Assembly: GCA_934668605.1 (NCBI GenBank) | Contig: CAKUNY010000018.1 | Location: 1-17,932 of the forward strand | Length of the DNA: 17,932 nt | Direction: 5' to 3' | DNA from: an uncultured Oscillospiraceae bacterium | GTDB taxonomy: Bacteria; Bacillota; Clostridia; Oscillospirales; Oscillospiraceae | Shown here: positions 1-6,518 of the stretch, piece after piece | Layout of the letters: each line of letters starts with the position of its first letter | Position numbering within the stretch: position 1 is the first letter of the stretch | Notes under the pieces: generated by a model | Told to the model about the DNA's origin: nothing | Database searches by the model: none | The model's input: only the letters and a program-made list of their open reading frames with translations | Made by a program: the position numbers and the translations under genes

Positions 1-75
1 CTCTGGGTGGGCAACAAGCGCCTGATTAAACGCCGCCTGTTCGATCAGTTCATCGAGCAGGCGTATTCTATTTGA
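1..75 (+). CDS. xis: Excisionase (Tn916/Tn1549 Xis-like), C-terminal end only
   Basis: The frame open from base 1 to a TGA at 73-75 encodes 24 residues containing LWVGNKRLIKRR and ending QFIEQAYSI. From memory this matches the C-terminus of the small (about 65-70 residue) excisionases of Tn916/Tn1549-type integrative conjugative elements, which end in a basic 'GN..IKRR..F...I' pattern. Such proteins bind element ends and steer the integrase toward excision. The start lies outside the window. In these elements the tyrosine integrase gene normally follows xis closely, but here only about 30 bases separate the stop from the broken ECF ATPase gene, so the integrase is absent. Family recognition rests on few residues; a chance open frame is the alternative, made unlikely by the specific motif. 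Confidence 0.75.
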   Translation, partial: LWVGNKRLIKRRLFDQFIEQAYSI

Positions 76-1421
76 AATTTGTGGTGTAAATCGGAGCCTT
101 GATAGGCCGTTTTGCCGCGATGCGCAAGCGCCTGCAAAAGAGAAGCCGTTTGCAGCATGTGCCGGTAGTCGAGGCCGCTCGTCGGCTCGTCGAAAAAGAG
201 AACCGAGCGCTCGGCGGCAATGGCGGAGGCGATGGCAAGGCGCTGCTTCTGCCCGCCGGAAAGAGATGCCGGGTGCCGCTCAAGATAGGGCGTGAGGTCG
301 AGCTTGCCGAGGATTTCCCGGGCTTGCGCCTCATCTTCCTCCGGCGTGCTGATGAGAACCTCGTCGAGTACGCTCTCGGTAAAGAGCTGGTGCCCCGCGT
401 CCTGCATGACCATGTAGCAGCGGCTCAGCCGGTCGGAGGAGCGATATTTCGTCCCGTCTACCGTGACCGTGCCGCAGCGCTTCTCAAGGCCGCAGAAGCA
501 GCGGGAGAAGGTCGACTTGCCCGCGCCGTTGTGCCCGATGATGCCGACAATGCCGCCGCATGGAATCTCCGCCGCGCCGATATGAAGCGTCTCGGGCGCG
601 TTCTTATACGAAAAGCGAAAGCCGTCCAGCTTTGCCGTGCTGCCGGTGTGCGCTGCTTCTCTGGTAGGCCGCAGCGCGCCAAGGTCGCTTGTCCGGAGTC
701 CCATCGCCTTGCGCGATTCTTCCGGAATGGCCGCAAACTGCGCGCTCGTGTAATCGCCGCAGATGCGCCCGTCTTTTACATACACATACCGGTCGGCCAC
801 ACCGCGCAGGTAATAGAGCCGGTGCTCCGACAAGACGACGGTTTTGCCCAGCGATTTGAGGTAGACGATCGTCTCGCGCAGATCGGCAACTGCGTCCGCA
901 TCCAGATTGGAAGACGGCTCGTCGAGCACAAAGACCTGCGGCTCCAGCATAGCCGCGCCCGCGCAGGCGATTTTCTGCTTTTCACCGCCGGAGAGCTCAA
1001 AAATGCTGCGGCCCAGAAGCTTTTCCAGCCGAAGCGCCCGCACCGTCCGCTCAAACCTTCGGAGAATCTCACTCTTCGGCATGCCGAGATTTTCGCAGCC
1101 GAAGGTTATTTCGCTCGTGGTGTCGACGTTAAAAAACTGCGAGCGCGGGTTCTGAAACACACTGCCGACGAGTCTTGCCGTCTCATAAAGCGGCTGGGCA
1201 GACACATTTTTGCCGTCTATTTCAGCCGACCCTTCGAGCGCTCCTTCAAAATAGTGCGGGATGAGGCCGTTGATAAGCCGCGTAAGCGTTGTTTTGCCGC
1301 AGCCGCTTTCGCCGCAGAAAACGACGACCTGACCGTCCGGAATCGCAAGATCAACGTCAAACACGCCTCCCGCGGCCACGCCGGATGAATAGCGAAAGCT
1401 GACGTTTTGAAGCTGGATCAT
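45..1421 (-). CDS. ecfA: ECF transporter double ATPase (EcfA1-EcfA2 fusion), truncated at the C-terminus
   Basis: Energizing subunit of an energy-coupling factor (ECF) importer, with two ABC nucleotide-binding domains in one chain. Domain 1 has Walker A GESGCGKTT (about 37-45), signature LSGGEKQ, Walker B VFVLDEPSSNLD and the H-switch in VVLSEH. Domain 2 has Walker A GHNGAGKST (about 295-303), signature LSGGQKQ (about 387) and Walker B FFDEPTSGLD. After GKTA (about residue 438) the family sequence stops: the expected strand with the switch histidine is replaced by about 19 unrelated residues read through the excisionase tail on the opposite strand. The chosen ATG overlaps the ecfT stop as ATGA and has a GCAGGTGG ribosome site. 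A GTG three codons upstream is the alternative start. The missing H-switch and C-terminal end probably cripple domain 2. No terminator follows. Confidence 0.88.
   Translation of the reverse strand: MIQLQNVSFRYSSGVAAGGVFDVDLAIPDGQVVVFCGESGCGKTTLTRLINGLIPHYFEGALEGSAEIDGKNVSAQPLYETARLVGSVFQNPRSQFFNVDTTSEITFGCENLGMPKSEILRRFERTVRALRLEKLLGRSIFELSGGEKQKIACAGAAMLEPQVFVLDEPSSNLDADAVADLRETIVYLKSLGKTVVLSEHRLYYLRGVADRYVYVKDGRICGDYTSAQFAAIPEESRKAMGLRTSDLGALRPTREAAHTGSTAKLDGFRFSYKNAPETLHIGAAEIPCGGIVGIIGHNGAGKSTFSRCFCGLEKRCGTVTVDGTKYRSSDRLSRCYMVMQDAGHQLFTESVLDEVLISTPEEDEAQAREILGKLDLTPYLERHPASLSGGQKQRLAIASAIAAERSVLFFDEPTSGLDYRHMLQTASLLQALAHRGKTAYQGSDLHHKFQIEYACSMN
76..106. other. Junction between excisionase tail and truncated ECF ATPase gene
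   Basis: This short, AT-richer stretch separates the excisionase stop from the point, around 103-107, where the minus-strand ATPase stops resembling its family. It contains no integrase sequence and no terminator. It could be the scar of an element insertion plus deletion, or an assembly join. No direct repeat or att site can be assigned because only one side is in view. Confidence 0.5.
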
Positions 1422-2146
1422 CCGAACCACCTGCTTCCAAGCGTCAGGGCAAAGCCTGCGATGCAGATAAAGATCATCATAAAATCCTGCGCGTGAAAGC
1501 CGATCTCGCAGAGATCTGTGCGTTTGCCGGGCGCGCCGAGTCCCCGCGTGAGTGCGGCGGCGGACAGCTCGTCCCCGATTTTGACGATCGAGATCATCAG
1601 CGGCACCAGCCGGTATTCCAGCATCCGTCCGGGGTGCTTTCCGCCGAAGCGGATGCCCCGCATGCGCATCGCGTCCGAGATGGCAGCGTTCTCCTCGCCG
1701 ATGGTGGGGAAAAACCGGAAAATCACGGAGAGGGGAATGACGATCTTATCGGGTAAGTGCATCCGCCGCATCGCGGCAAGAAAGTCGCTGACGGATGTAG
1801 ACGCGATCAGAAACGCACCCATCATCATGCCGGGAGCAAATCTCGTCATGATCGAGCTCACCGCCAGCAACAGAAATGCCGCAAGCCCTGAAAGTCTATA
1901 GAGCGCCAGCCGCTCGATCGCAAAGCACACGGCATACAAAGCCGCGTATTTCAGCGCCGTCTTCCATCGCCCCTCCGGCAGCAGCAGCGCAAACGGAACC
2001 GCGCTCAGAACGGGCTTTACGTAGTTCATCACGCCGCCGTTTCCGGTGGAGAACATCAGCGTCGTGACGGTGATCAGCATCAGAAGCTTTGTGCGCGGGT
2101 CAAGCAGCAGACCGCGCCGTTTCGCGGTGTGCGCGAGCGTTTCCAT
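1418..2146 (-). CDS. ecfT: ECF transporter transmembrane subunit EcfT (CbiQ family)
   Basis: Membrane coupling subunit linking the ATPases to the substrate-binding S component. The 242-residue reading begins METLAHTAKRRG and contains hydrophobic helices followed by two Ala-Arg-Gly-type coupling motifs, seen here as MRMRG and LTRGLGAPGKRT, which in EcfT proteins dock into the ATPase grooves. The short N-terminal DPRTKL segment is also typical of the family. The start was chosen because ATG shares its A with the TGA of the upstream S-component gene; a 36-residue upstream extension would overlap that gene and is not family-like. Its stop overlaps the ATPase start by 4 bases. Translational coupling of all three genes is likely. 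Confidence 0.9.
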   Translation of the reverse strand: METLAHTAKRRGLLLDPRTKLLMLITVTTLMFSTGNGGVMNYVKPVLSAVPFALLLPEGRWKTALKYAALYAVCFAIERLALYRLSGLAAFLLLAVSSIMTRFAPGMMMGAFLIASTSVSDFLAAMRRMHLPDKIVIPLSVIFRFFPTIGEENAAISDAMRMRGIRFGGKHPGRMLEYRLVPLMISIVKIGDELSAAALTRGLGAPGKRTDLCEIGFHAQDFMMIFICIAGFALTLGSRWFG

Positions 2147-2730
2147 CAGGCGATACCGGCCTTCACGAAGTGCTTTTTGAGAAGGGCTTTTCCGATCAGA
2201 CCGCCCAGCAGCGCAAACAGGAAAATGCCTGCGATGACCAGGACAATGCTCCACATGGGCATGACGGACATGATCTTGTCGGCGTATTCCTCGCCGAAGC
2301 CCGCGGCAAAGTCCGCGCGCGACTGCTCTGCCATGAAGTACATCGGGATGTACGTGCCGACCATCCAGAGGCTGAACACGCCGTAGCCGAGAAGCGTCTT
2401 TTTCATGCTGCGGTATTCGCCGGACTTCATGATAAGGTCACCCAGCAGACCGAACACAAGCCCCATCGGAACGCCCCAGAAGCCCATGCCGGTCAGACCC
2501 ATGAGAAGGCCGGAGAGAACGGCCATGATCGTTACCATGCCGAACTTTTTGACACGCACGGCAAAGAGCATGAAGGGAATGCCGGTGATAAGCGTCCAGA
2601 GTGCGCCCAGCACGGGCAGGAAAATCGGCACAAAGCCGATGGGAATGGCCACGCAGCAGCCCAGGACAAAGTAGAGCACGGTAAAAAGGCCGATGTTGAT
2701 GAGGTCTTTTGCCTGCAGCTTGTTGTTCAT
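2146..2730 (-). CDS. ECF transporter S component, MptD/Trep_Strep family
   Basis: A 194-residue integral membrane protein with about five to six hydrophobic segments (for example LFTVLYFVLGCCVAIPIGF near the N-terminus and a final SIVLVIAGIFLFALLGGLIG). The N-terminal KDLINIGLFTVLYF and the GFWGVPMGLVFGLLGDLI stretch fit the MptD/Trep_Strep family of S components, which capture the substrate while EcfT and EcfA supply energy. The substrate of this family is not firmly known. The ATG has a perfect GGAGGT site six bases upstream. It is the first gene of a three-gene operon and faces an AraC-type regulator across a 147-base gap. Membership of the ECF class is secure from context; the ligand (metal chelate, vitamin or other) is open. 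Confidence 0.85.
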   Translation of the reverse strand: MNNKLQAKDLINIGLFTVLYFVLGCCVAIPIGFVPIFLPVLGALWTLITGIPFMLFAVRVKKFGMVTIMAVLSGLLMGLTGMGFWGVPMGLVFGLLGDLIMKSGEYRSMKKTLLGYGVFSLWMVGTYIPMYFMAEQSRADFAAGFGEEYADKIMSVMPMWSIVLVIAGIFLFALLGGLIGKALLKKHFVKAGIA

Positions 2731-2761
2731 AACGATACCTCCAAAGATGAATTGCGTAATT

Positions 2762-2779
2762 GGTTAGTCAAATCTAACC
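2762..2779. promoter_or_regulatory. Dyad operator candidate between the ECF operon and the AraC regulator
   Basis: GGTTAG and CTAACC are perfect 6-base inverted arms separated by TCAAAT. The dyad lies at the predicted transcription start of the ECF operon and just upstream of a TATTAT (2786-2791) that could serve the divergent regulator. The half-site resembles GGTTAG/CTAACC of DtxR/IdeR-type iron regulators, but their spacing is one base, not six. The adjacent AraC-type protein is the other obvious ligand. Confidence 0.5.
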
Positions 2780-2786
2780 GGAACGT

Positions 2787-2797
2787 ATTATACCAAC
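2787..2797 (-). promoter_or_regulatory. Extended -10 promoter of the ECF operon
   Basis: Read on the minus strand the sequence is TTGGTATAAT: a consensus TATAAT at 2792-2787 preceded by the TGn of an extended -10. The region 17 bases further upstream (AGATTG) is a poor -35, which the extended -10 could offset. Transcription would start near 2780, inside the dyad at 2762-2779. Confidence 0.6.
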
Positions 2798-2877
2798 ACC
2801 AAAGCCCGCCAATCTATATCCCGTTTGACAACTTTACTCCAAACGGCAGCGGATTTTGGCGCGAAAGGACAGACTCT

Positions 2878-3906
2878 ATGCGCAATACCGAAGAAATTAT
2901 CACGCAGTGCCGCGCGCTTCCGGGTGTTACCGTTTTAGAACGCGAGGACGGAGCCGAGCTTCAGCTCTCCACCCGGGAAGGGACGGGCTCCATGCGCTTT
3001 TTTCCGCTGTTTCCGGGGCTTACGCTGACGGCCATTTCCGTCAGCGCGCCCTGCTGGCCGGCTCCCGTGCCGGAGGATTCCGCGCCCGAGGCGAAGGGGC
3101 CTCTCATCATCAATTACTGCACGCGCGGCAGATGTGAGCTGGTTCTGAACGACAACCGGCACGTATTTCTGACGGCCGGGCACATGTCGCTGACGGAGAA
3201 GTTTGCCCGCAGCGAATATGTTTACCCCGGACGGGACTACGAGGGCGTGGAGCTATTCGTCGATCCGGAGCTTGCGCCGCGAGACGAACACCTCCTGCAA
3301 GAGGGCTTCGGCATTGATCTTGTGTCCCTGCGAAAGCGCTACTGCCCGGACGGGGAAACGTACATCGCGAAAGGGGCGCTTCCGGACGAGCTGCTGGAAA
3401 GGCTCTTTGGCGCTCCCGGCGAGGCTCCTGCCTTGCAGCGCATCGGGCGGAAAACCGCTGTGATCGACTGGCTCTCTCGCTTACAGTATGGATGCAGCGA
3501 AAAAGAGCCCGAACGCCTGACCTATTACACACGCGTCCAGGTGGAGATGGCGAAGCGCATCGAGGCGATTTTGCTCGAAGATCTGTCCCGGCAGCATACG
3601 GCGCGGGAGTTTGCCGCGCTCTTTTCCGTCAGCGAAAGCAGCGTCAAAAACTATTTTCGCGGCGTATTCGGCCAGAGCATCGCGCAGTACCTCATGAGCC
3701 GGAGAATGCGCCGCGCGGCGCAGCAGCTCACAGAAACGGCACTTCCCATCATCGACATTGCCGGGCAGGCCGGATACGAAAACCAGAGTAAATTCTCCGC
3801 CGCCTTCCGCCGGCACTTTGGCGTATCGCCGCGCGAGTACCGAAGCGGGAAGAAGCTCACGTCAAGCGGCGCGGACAAATCGGACAGGGGAGAAAGCGGC
3901 GCCTGA
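2878..3906 (+). CDS. AraC-family transcriptional regulator
   Basis: A 342-residue regulator with the double helix-turn-helix of AraC/XylS proteins at the C-terminus: the first HTH around 240-262 (FAALFSVSESSVKNYFRGVF) and the second around 291-322 (IIDIAGQAGYENQSKFSAAF), ending in the conserved HFGVSPREYR. The N-terminal 230 residues, with IINYCTRGRCEL and an LTAGHMSLTEK stretch, look like the ligand-sensing part of PchR-like AraC proteins. The ATG at 2878 has a GAAAGGA site; upstream in-frame codons run antisense to the S-component gene and are not part of this protein. Divergent placement suggests it controls the ECF operon in response to the imported ligand. By analogy with PchR that could be an iron chelate, but this is inference. 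Confidence 0.85.
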   Translation: MRNTEEIITQCRALPGVTVLEREDGAELQLSTREGTGSMRFFPLFPGLTLTAISVSAPCWPAPVPEDSAPEAKGPLIINYCTRGRCELVLNDNRHVFLTAGHMSLTEKFARSEYVYPGRDYEGVELFVDPELAPRDEHLLQEGFGIDLVSLRKRYCPDGETYIAKGALPDELLERLFGAPGEAPALQRIGRKTAVIDWLSRLQYGCSEKEPERLTYYTRVQVEMAKRIEAILLEDLSRQHTAREFAALFSVSESSVKNYFRGVFGQSIAQYLMSRRMRRAAQQLTETALPIIDIAGQAGYENQSKFSAAFRRHFGVSPREYRSGKKLTSSGADKSDRGESGA

Positions 3907-3942
3907 TGCAGGCGGCTGCGCCTGGTAGTCTTCCGTCCGCGC

Positions 3943-3986
3943 AAAAAGCGCCTGCACCGCGAAGCTGCGATGCAGGCGAAATTTTT
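3943..3986. terminator. Bidirectional terminator between the AraC regulator and brnQ
   Basis: CGCCTGCA (3949-3956) pairs with TGCAGGCG (3971-3978), and an inner CGC/GCG extends the stem. It is flanked by AAAAA on the left and AAATTTTT on the right, so both convergent transcripts see a stem followed by U residues. Confidence 0.75.
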
Positions 3987-3996
3987 GGTTCTGGTC

Positions 3997-5352
3997 TTAT
4001 GCCTTGGCGGGCTTGGATGCGCGGAGGATCATGCCGATCACGAAGCCGATGCAGCTGGGAATCAGCCAGCCGAGGTTCTTTTCAAAAAGCGGCAGGCAGT
4101 TATCGGCAAGTGCAACCAGCGTGTCCAGATGCAGGCTCTCCTGAAGGCTTCCGGGCAGCGTCTTCATGAAGTCGAAAATCGCGGCAGCCCAGGTGAAGAT
4201 CATCGTAGAGACGTAGACTCTACGGTCATGGCCGAAGAGCTTTCCGGCGAAGGCCAGAATGATCAGCACGATCGCGGGCGGGTAGATGAGCATCAGCATC
4301 GGAATGGAGTACTCAATGATCGTGCTCAGACCCACGTTGGAAACTGCGAACGAGAAGACCGTAAAGATGATCGCCCAGACGGGGTAGGAGATCTTGCCGT
4401 GCGTCATTTTCACGAACGTCTCCGAGCAGGAGGTCACAAGGCCGATGGAGGTCTTGAGGCAGGCGAACGTGATCGTGACGGCGAGGATCAGCTGACCGAC
4501 GGAACCGAAGTAATAGCCCGCGATCTGCGTCAGGGCAATGCCGCCGTTGGCGGAGGTTTCAAAAATGCCTCTGGACTGCGTGCCCATGAGAATCGTCAAA
4601 ACATAGATGATGGCCATGAGAATACCGGTCAGAACACCAGAGCTCAGAACGTCCGCCGCGACCGCGTCGTCATCGTCAACGCCCATGCGGCGAATGACGT
4701 CAATGACCACGATGCCGAACGCCAAGCCCGCAATCGCGTCCATCGTGCCGTAGCCCTCAATGAACGACGAGAAGAACGCGCCGGTCTCATACGCTGCGTC
4801 GGGCTCCACGTCGGCAACCGCTGCGCCCGGATGAATGAGCGCGCGAATGACGAGAACCGCGAGAAACAAAAGGAAAATTGGATTGATGATCTTGCCGATC
4901 CAGACCGTGATTTTGCCGGGCTTTAACGAGAAGAAGAGGACGAACGCGAAGAAAATGGCCGAGAAAATGAGAAGCGCGATGGGCTCACGGGATGCGTCCG
5001 TCAGCATCGGGGTCACGCCGGTGGTAAAGGACGTCGTCGCGCATCTGGGAATCGCGAAGAGAGGTCCGATGGTGAGGTACAGAAGGCAGGTGAAGAACAC
5101 GCCATAGCCCTTGCCGACCTTGCTGGATAACGTCTGCAAACCGTCCGAGTGCGTCGCGCCGATGGCAGCAACGCCGAAAATCGGAATGCCGACAGCCGTA
5201 ATGATAAAGCCGACCATCGCGGCAACGACATTGCGGCCGGCCATCTGGCCAAGGTGAACGGGGAAAATGAGGTTGCCTGCGCCAAAGAACATACCAAACA
5301 AGGTTCCGGCCACCAGAATCTTCTGCCGGAGGGTCAATTTTTTCGCGGTCAT
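3997..5352 (-). CDS. brnQ: Branched-chain amino acid:cation symporter BrnQ
   Basis: A 451-residue polytopic carrier (about 12 membrane segments) of the LivCS/BrnQ family, importing leucine, isoleucine and valine with a cation. The diagnostic N-terminal stretch LFGMFFGAGNLIFPVHLGQ is present, followed by hydrophobic segments over the whole length; the size matches the family. The ATG at 5352 is preceded by AAGGAG. Longer upstream reading frames would run into the divergent LysR gene and lack carrier sequence. The gene is monocistronic: it ends at a bidirectional terminator and diverges from a LysR-type regulator. Control is likely by that regulator, because a palindrome overlaps the predicted -35 of this gene. 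Confidence 0.93.
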   Translation of the reverse strand: MTAKKLTLRQKILVAGTLFGMFFGAGNLIFPVHLGQMAGRNVVAAMVGFIITAVGIPIFGVAAIGATHSDGLQTLSSKVGKGYGVFFTCLLYLTIGPLFAIPRCATTSFTTGVTPMLTDASREPIALLIFSAIFFAFVLFFSLKPGKITVWIGKIINPIFLLFLAVLVIRALIHPGAAVADVEPDAAYETGAFFSSFIEGYGTMDAIAGLAFGIVVIDVIRRMGVDDDDAVAADVLSSGVLTGILMAIIYVLTILMGTQSRGIFETSANGGIALTQIAGYYFGSVGQLILAVTITFACLKTSIGLVTSCSETFVKMTHGKISYPVWAIIFTVFSFAVSNVGLSTIIEYSIPMLMLIYPPAIVLIILAFAGKLFGHDRRVYVSTMIFTWAAAIFDFMKTLPGSLQESLHLDTLVALADNCLPLFEKNLGWLIPSCIGFVIGMILRASKPAKA

Positions 5353-5392
5353 AAAACAATCAGCTCCTTTGAAAATATAGTAGCCGAAATGG

Positions 5393-5420
5393 TTGAAAAA
5401 TGGAATCGCATGATTATAAT
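5393..5420 (+). promoter_or_regulatory. Promoter of the LysR-type regulator gene
   Basis: TTGAAA (5393-5398), a 16-base spacer and TATAAT (5415-5420). Its -10 overlaps the -10 of the opposite brnQ promoter (the shared ATTATAAT), so the two divergent promoters are likely mutually exclusive. The start would fall in the palindrome at 5426-5442, consistent with self-repression. Confidence 0.6.
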
Positions 5421-5441
5421 AGATATATGACGATTTGTCAT
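5413..5441 (-). promoter_or_regulatory. brnQ promoter
   Basis: On the minus strand ATGACA (5441-5436) is followed after 17 bases by a consensus TATAAT (5418-5413). The -35 lies within the palindrome at 5426-5442, so an occupied palindrome would compete with RNA polymerase. Confidence 0.55.
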
Positions 5442-5442
5442 A
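5426..5442. promoter_or_regulatory. LysR-type operator candidate (17-bp palindrome)
   Basis: TATGACGATTTGTCATA has 6-base perfect arms around a 5-base centre and contains the T-N11-A signature of LysR-type binding sites. It covers the -35 of brnQ and the start region of the regulator gene, the classic arrangement for a LysR protein that represses itself and controls its divergent neighbour. Confidence 0.6.
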
Positions 5443-5472
5443 GTATCCGTCATACCCGTGGGAGGATTGTTC

Positions 5473-6348
5473 ATGGACAGCAAGAAGCTTGAGATTTTGA
5501 TGACCGCCATCGACCTTGGCAGCTTTTCCAAGGCCTCGGAGGTCGTGGGATACACGCAGTCCGGCCTGACGCACATGGTAGACAGTCTGGAGCGCGACAT
5601 CGGCCTGACGCTGGTACGGCGCGACCATAACGGAATTACGTTAACCAAAGAAGGGGAGACGCTCATCCCGTCTATCCGGGAATTTCTGCGTGCGAACGCG
5701 AAGCTGGAAAACCAGATCGCCGCCATCACCGACAAAAAGCGCGATACCATCCGCGTCGCGGCCTACGCCAGCATCGCCATACACTGGATGCCGGAGATTC
5801 TGTACCGGTTCCGGCGCGTCTGCCCGAATATCGACGTGGATCTGCGCATGGTCGATAACGCGATCGAGCCGTTTGAGCTGCTGGAAAAGGGGAGAACCGA
5901 CGTCATTTTCGCGGCCAGGCAGGCAGGCTTTTCCTGCGATTGGACGCCGCTTTGTCAGGACGCGATGTACGCGATCCTGCCGCCGGACTATCCCTTGGAC
6001 GACCAGGAAGCATTTCCGATCGAGGCCTTCGAGGGAAAGGAATTTCTCATGCCGTACGGAAAATTTGATCTGGATGTGAAGGCTGCGTTTGCGGCCAATA
6101 ATGTAAAGCCCAGGATCCGGCCGTGCCACGTGGACGACGAGACGGTCATCCGCATGGTCGGAAAGGGTCTGGGGCTGTCGATGATGGCGGAAATGATGCT
6201 CCGAGGCCGGACGAACGGCGTGCGGGCTGTTCCGATCAAACCCGCGACCGGCCGCGAGCTCGGCATGGGCATGCATATGCGAGAATCCATGCCGGACGGA
6301 ATCCTCCGCCTGCGCGAGTGCGTGCTGGCCTTTATCGGGACGCTGTAG
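5473..6348 (+). CDS. LysR-family transcriptional regulator, likely regulator of brnQ
   Basis: A 291-residue LysR-type protein. The N-terminal winged HTH is clear (LEILMTAIDLGSFSKASEVV and the following GYTQSGLTHMVDSLERDIG, residues about 5-45), with the family's LTKEGETLIP segment after it. Residues about 90-290 form a periplasmic-binding-protein-like effector domain (for example IRVAAYASIAIHWMPEIL). The ATG at 5473 is preceded by GGAGGA at a good distance; an in-frame GTG at 5458 lies upstream of that site and was rejected. It diverges from brnQ over a 120-base gap holding overlapping promoters and a palindrome. The effector is likely a branched-chain amino acid or a related metabolite, inferred from position only. 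Confidence 0.9.
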   Translation: MDSKKLEILMTAIDLGSFSKASEVVGYTQSGLTHMVDSLERDIGLTLVRRDHNGITLTKEGETLIPSIREFLRANAKLENQIAAITDKKRDTIRVAAYASIAIHWMPEILYRFRRVCPNIDVDLRMVDNAIEPFELLEKGRTDVIFAARQAGFSCDWTPLCQDAMYAILPPDYPLDDQEAFPIEAFEGKEFLMPYGKFDLDVKAAFAANNVKPRIRPCHVDDETVIRMVGKGLGLSMMAEMMLRGRTNGVRAVPIKPATGRELGMGMHMRESMPDGILRLRECVLAFIGTL

Positions 6349-6359
6349 GCTTCCGGAGA

Positions 6360-6392
6360 AGAGACCGTCCGGAATGGCGGTCTTGACTTTTT
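6360..6392 (+). terminator. Terminator of the LysR-type gene
   Basis: AGACCG (6362-6367) pairs with CGGTCT (6378-6383); a G-U pair and two further pairs extend the stem, and it is followed by TTGACTTTTT. The tail also supplies the -35 of the next promoter. Confidence 0.65.
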
Positions 6393-6411
6393 GCATCCAT
6401 GCGGCTATAAT
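6383..6411 (+). promoter_or_regulatory. Promoter of the tyrosine recombinase gene, overlapping a terminator
   Basis: TTGACT (6383-6388), a 17-base spacer and consensus TATAAT (6406-6411). The -35 is inside the tail of the upstream terminator. The start is expected at about 6418, the first bases of the inverted repeat at 6417-6446. Confidence 0.65.
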
Positions 6412-6416
6412 TAACG

Positions 6417-6446
6417 AACGCAACAAAATAAAAATTTTGTTGCGTT
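6417..6446. repeat. Perfect 13-4-13 inverted repeat in the recombinase leader
   Basis: AACGCAACAAAAT (6417-6429) and its exact reverse complement ATTTTGTTGCGTT (6434-6446) flank AAAA. It begins about where transcription should start and lies roughly 72 bases before the recombinase ATG. It could be an operator, a 5'-terminal mRNA hairpin or a Xer-type crossover site. The T tract needed for a terminator is absent on the plus side. Confidence 0.8.
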
Positions 6447-6518
6447 AAAAGGGGAATTTCAATCAAGACGTCAGCCGGACGGTTTTCAAGCCGCATCCGC
6501 TGCCATACAGGAGGTCTT

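Noticed and set aside
99..1388. 429-residue plus-strand open frame opposite ecfA
   Set aside because: Composition is Arg/Ala-rich without domains, while the minus strand shows two complete sets of ABC motifs.
2089..2877. Long upstream extension of the AraC reading frame
   Set aside because: It is antisense to the ECF S component; the ATG at 2878 with a GAAAGGA site gives a normal AraC length.
3909..3924. Small hairpin CAGGCG-GCTG-CGCCTG just after the AraC gene
   Set aside because: It has no T tract, and a better bidirectional terminator follows 20 bases later.
3970..4926. 318-residue plus-strand frame opposite brnQ
   Set aside because: Its His/Asp/Arg-rich sequence mirrors the hydrophobic codons of BrnQ and is a shadow.
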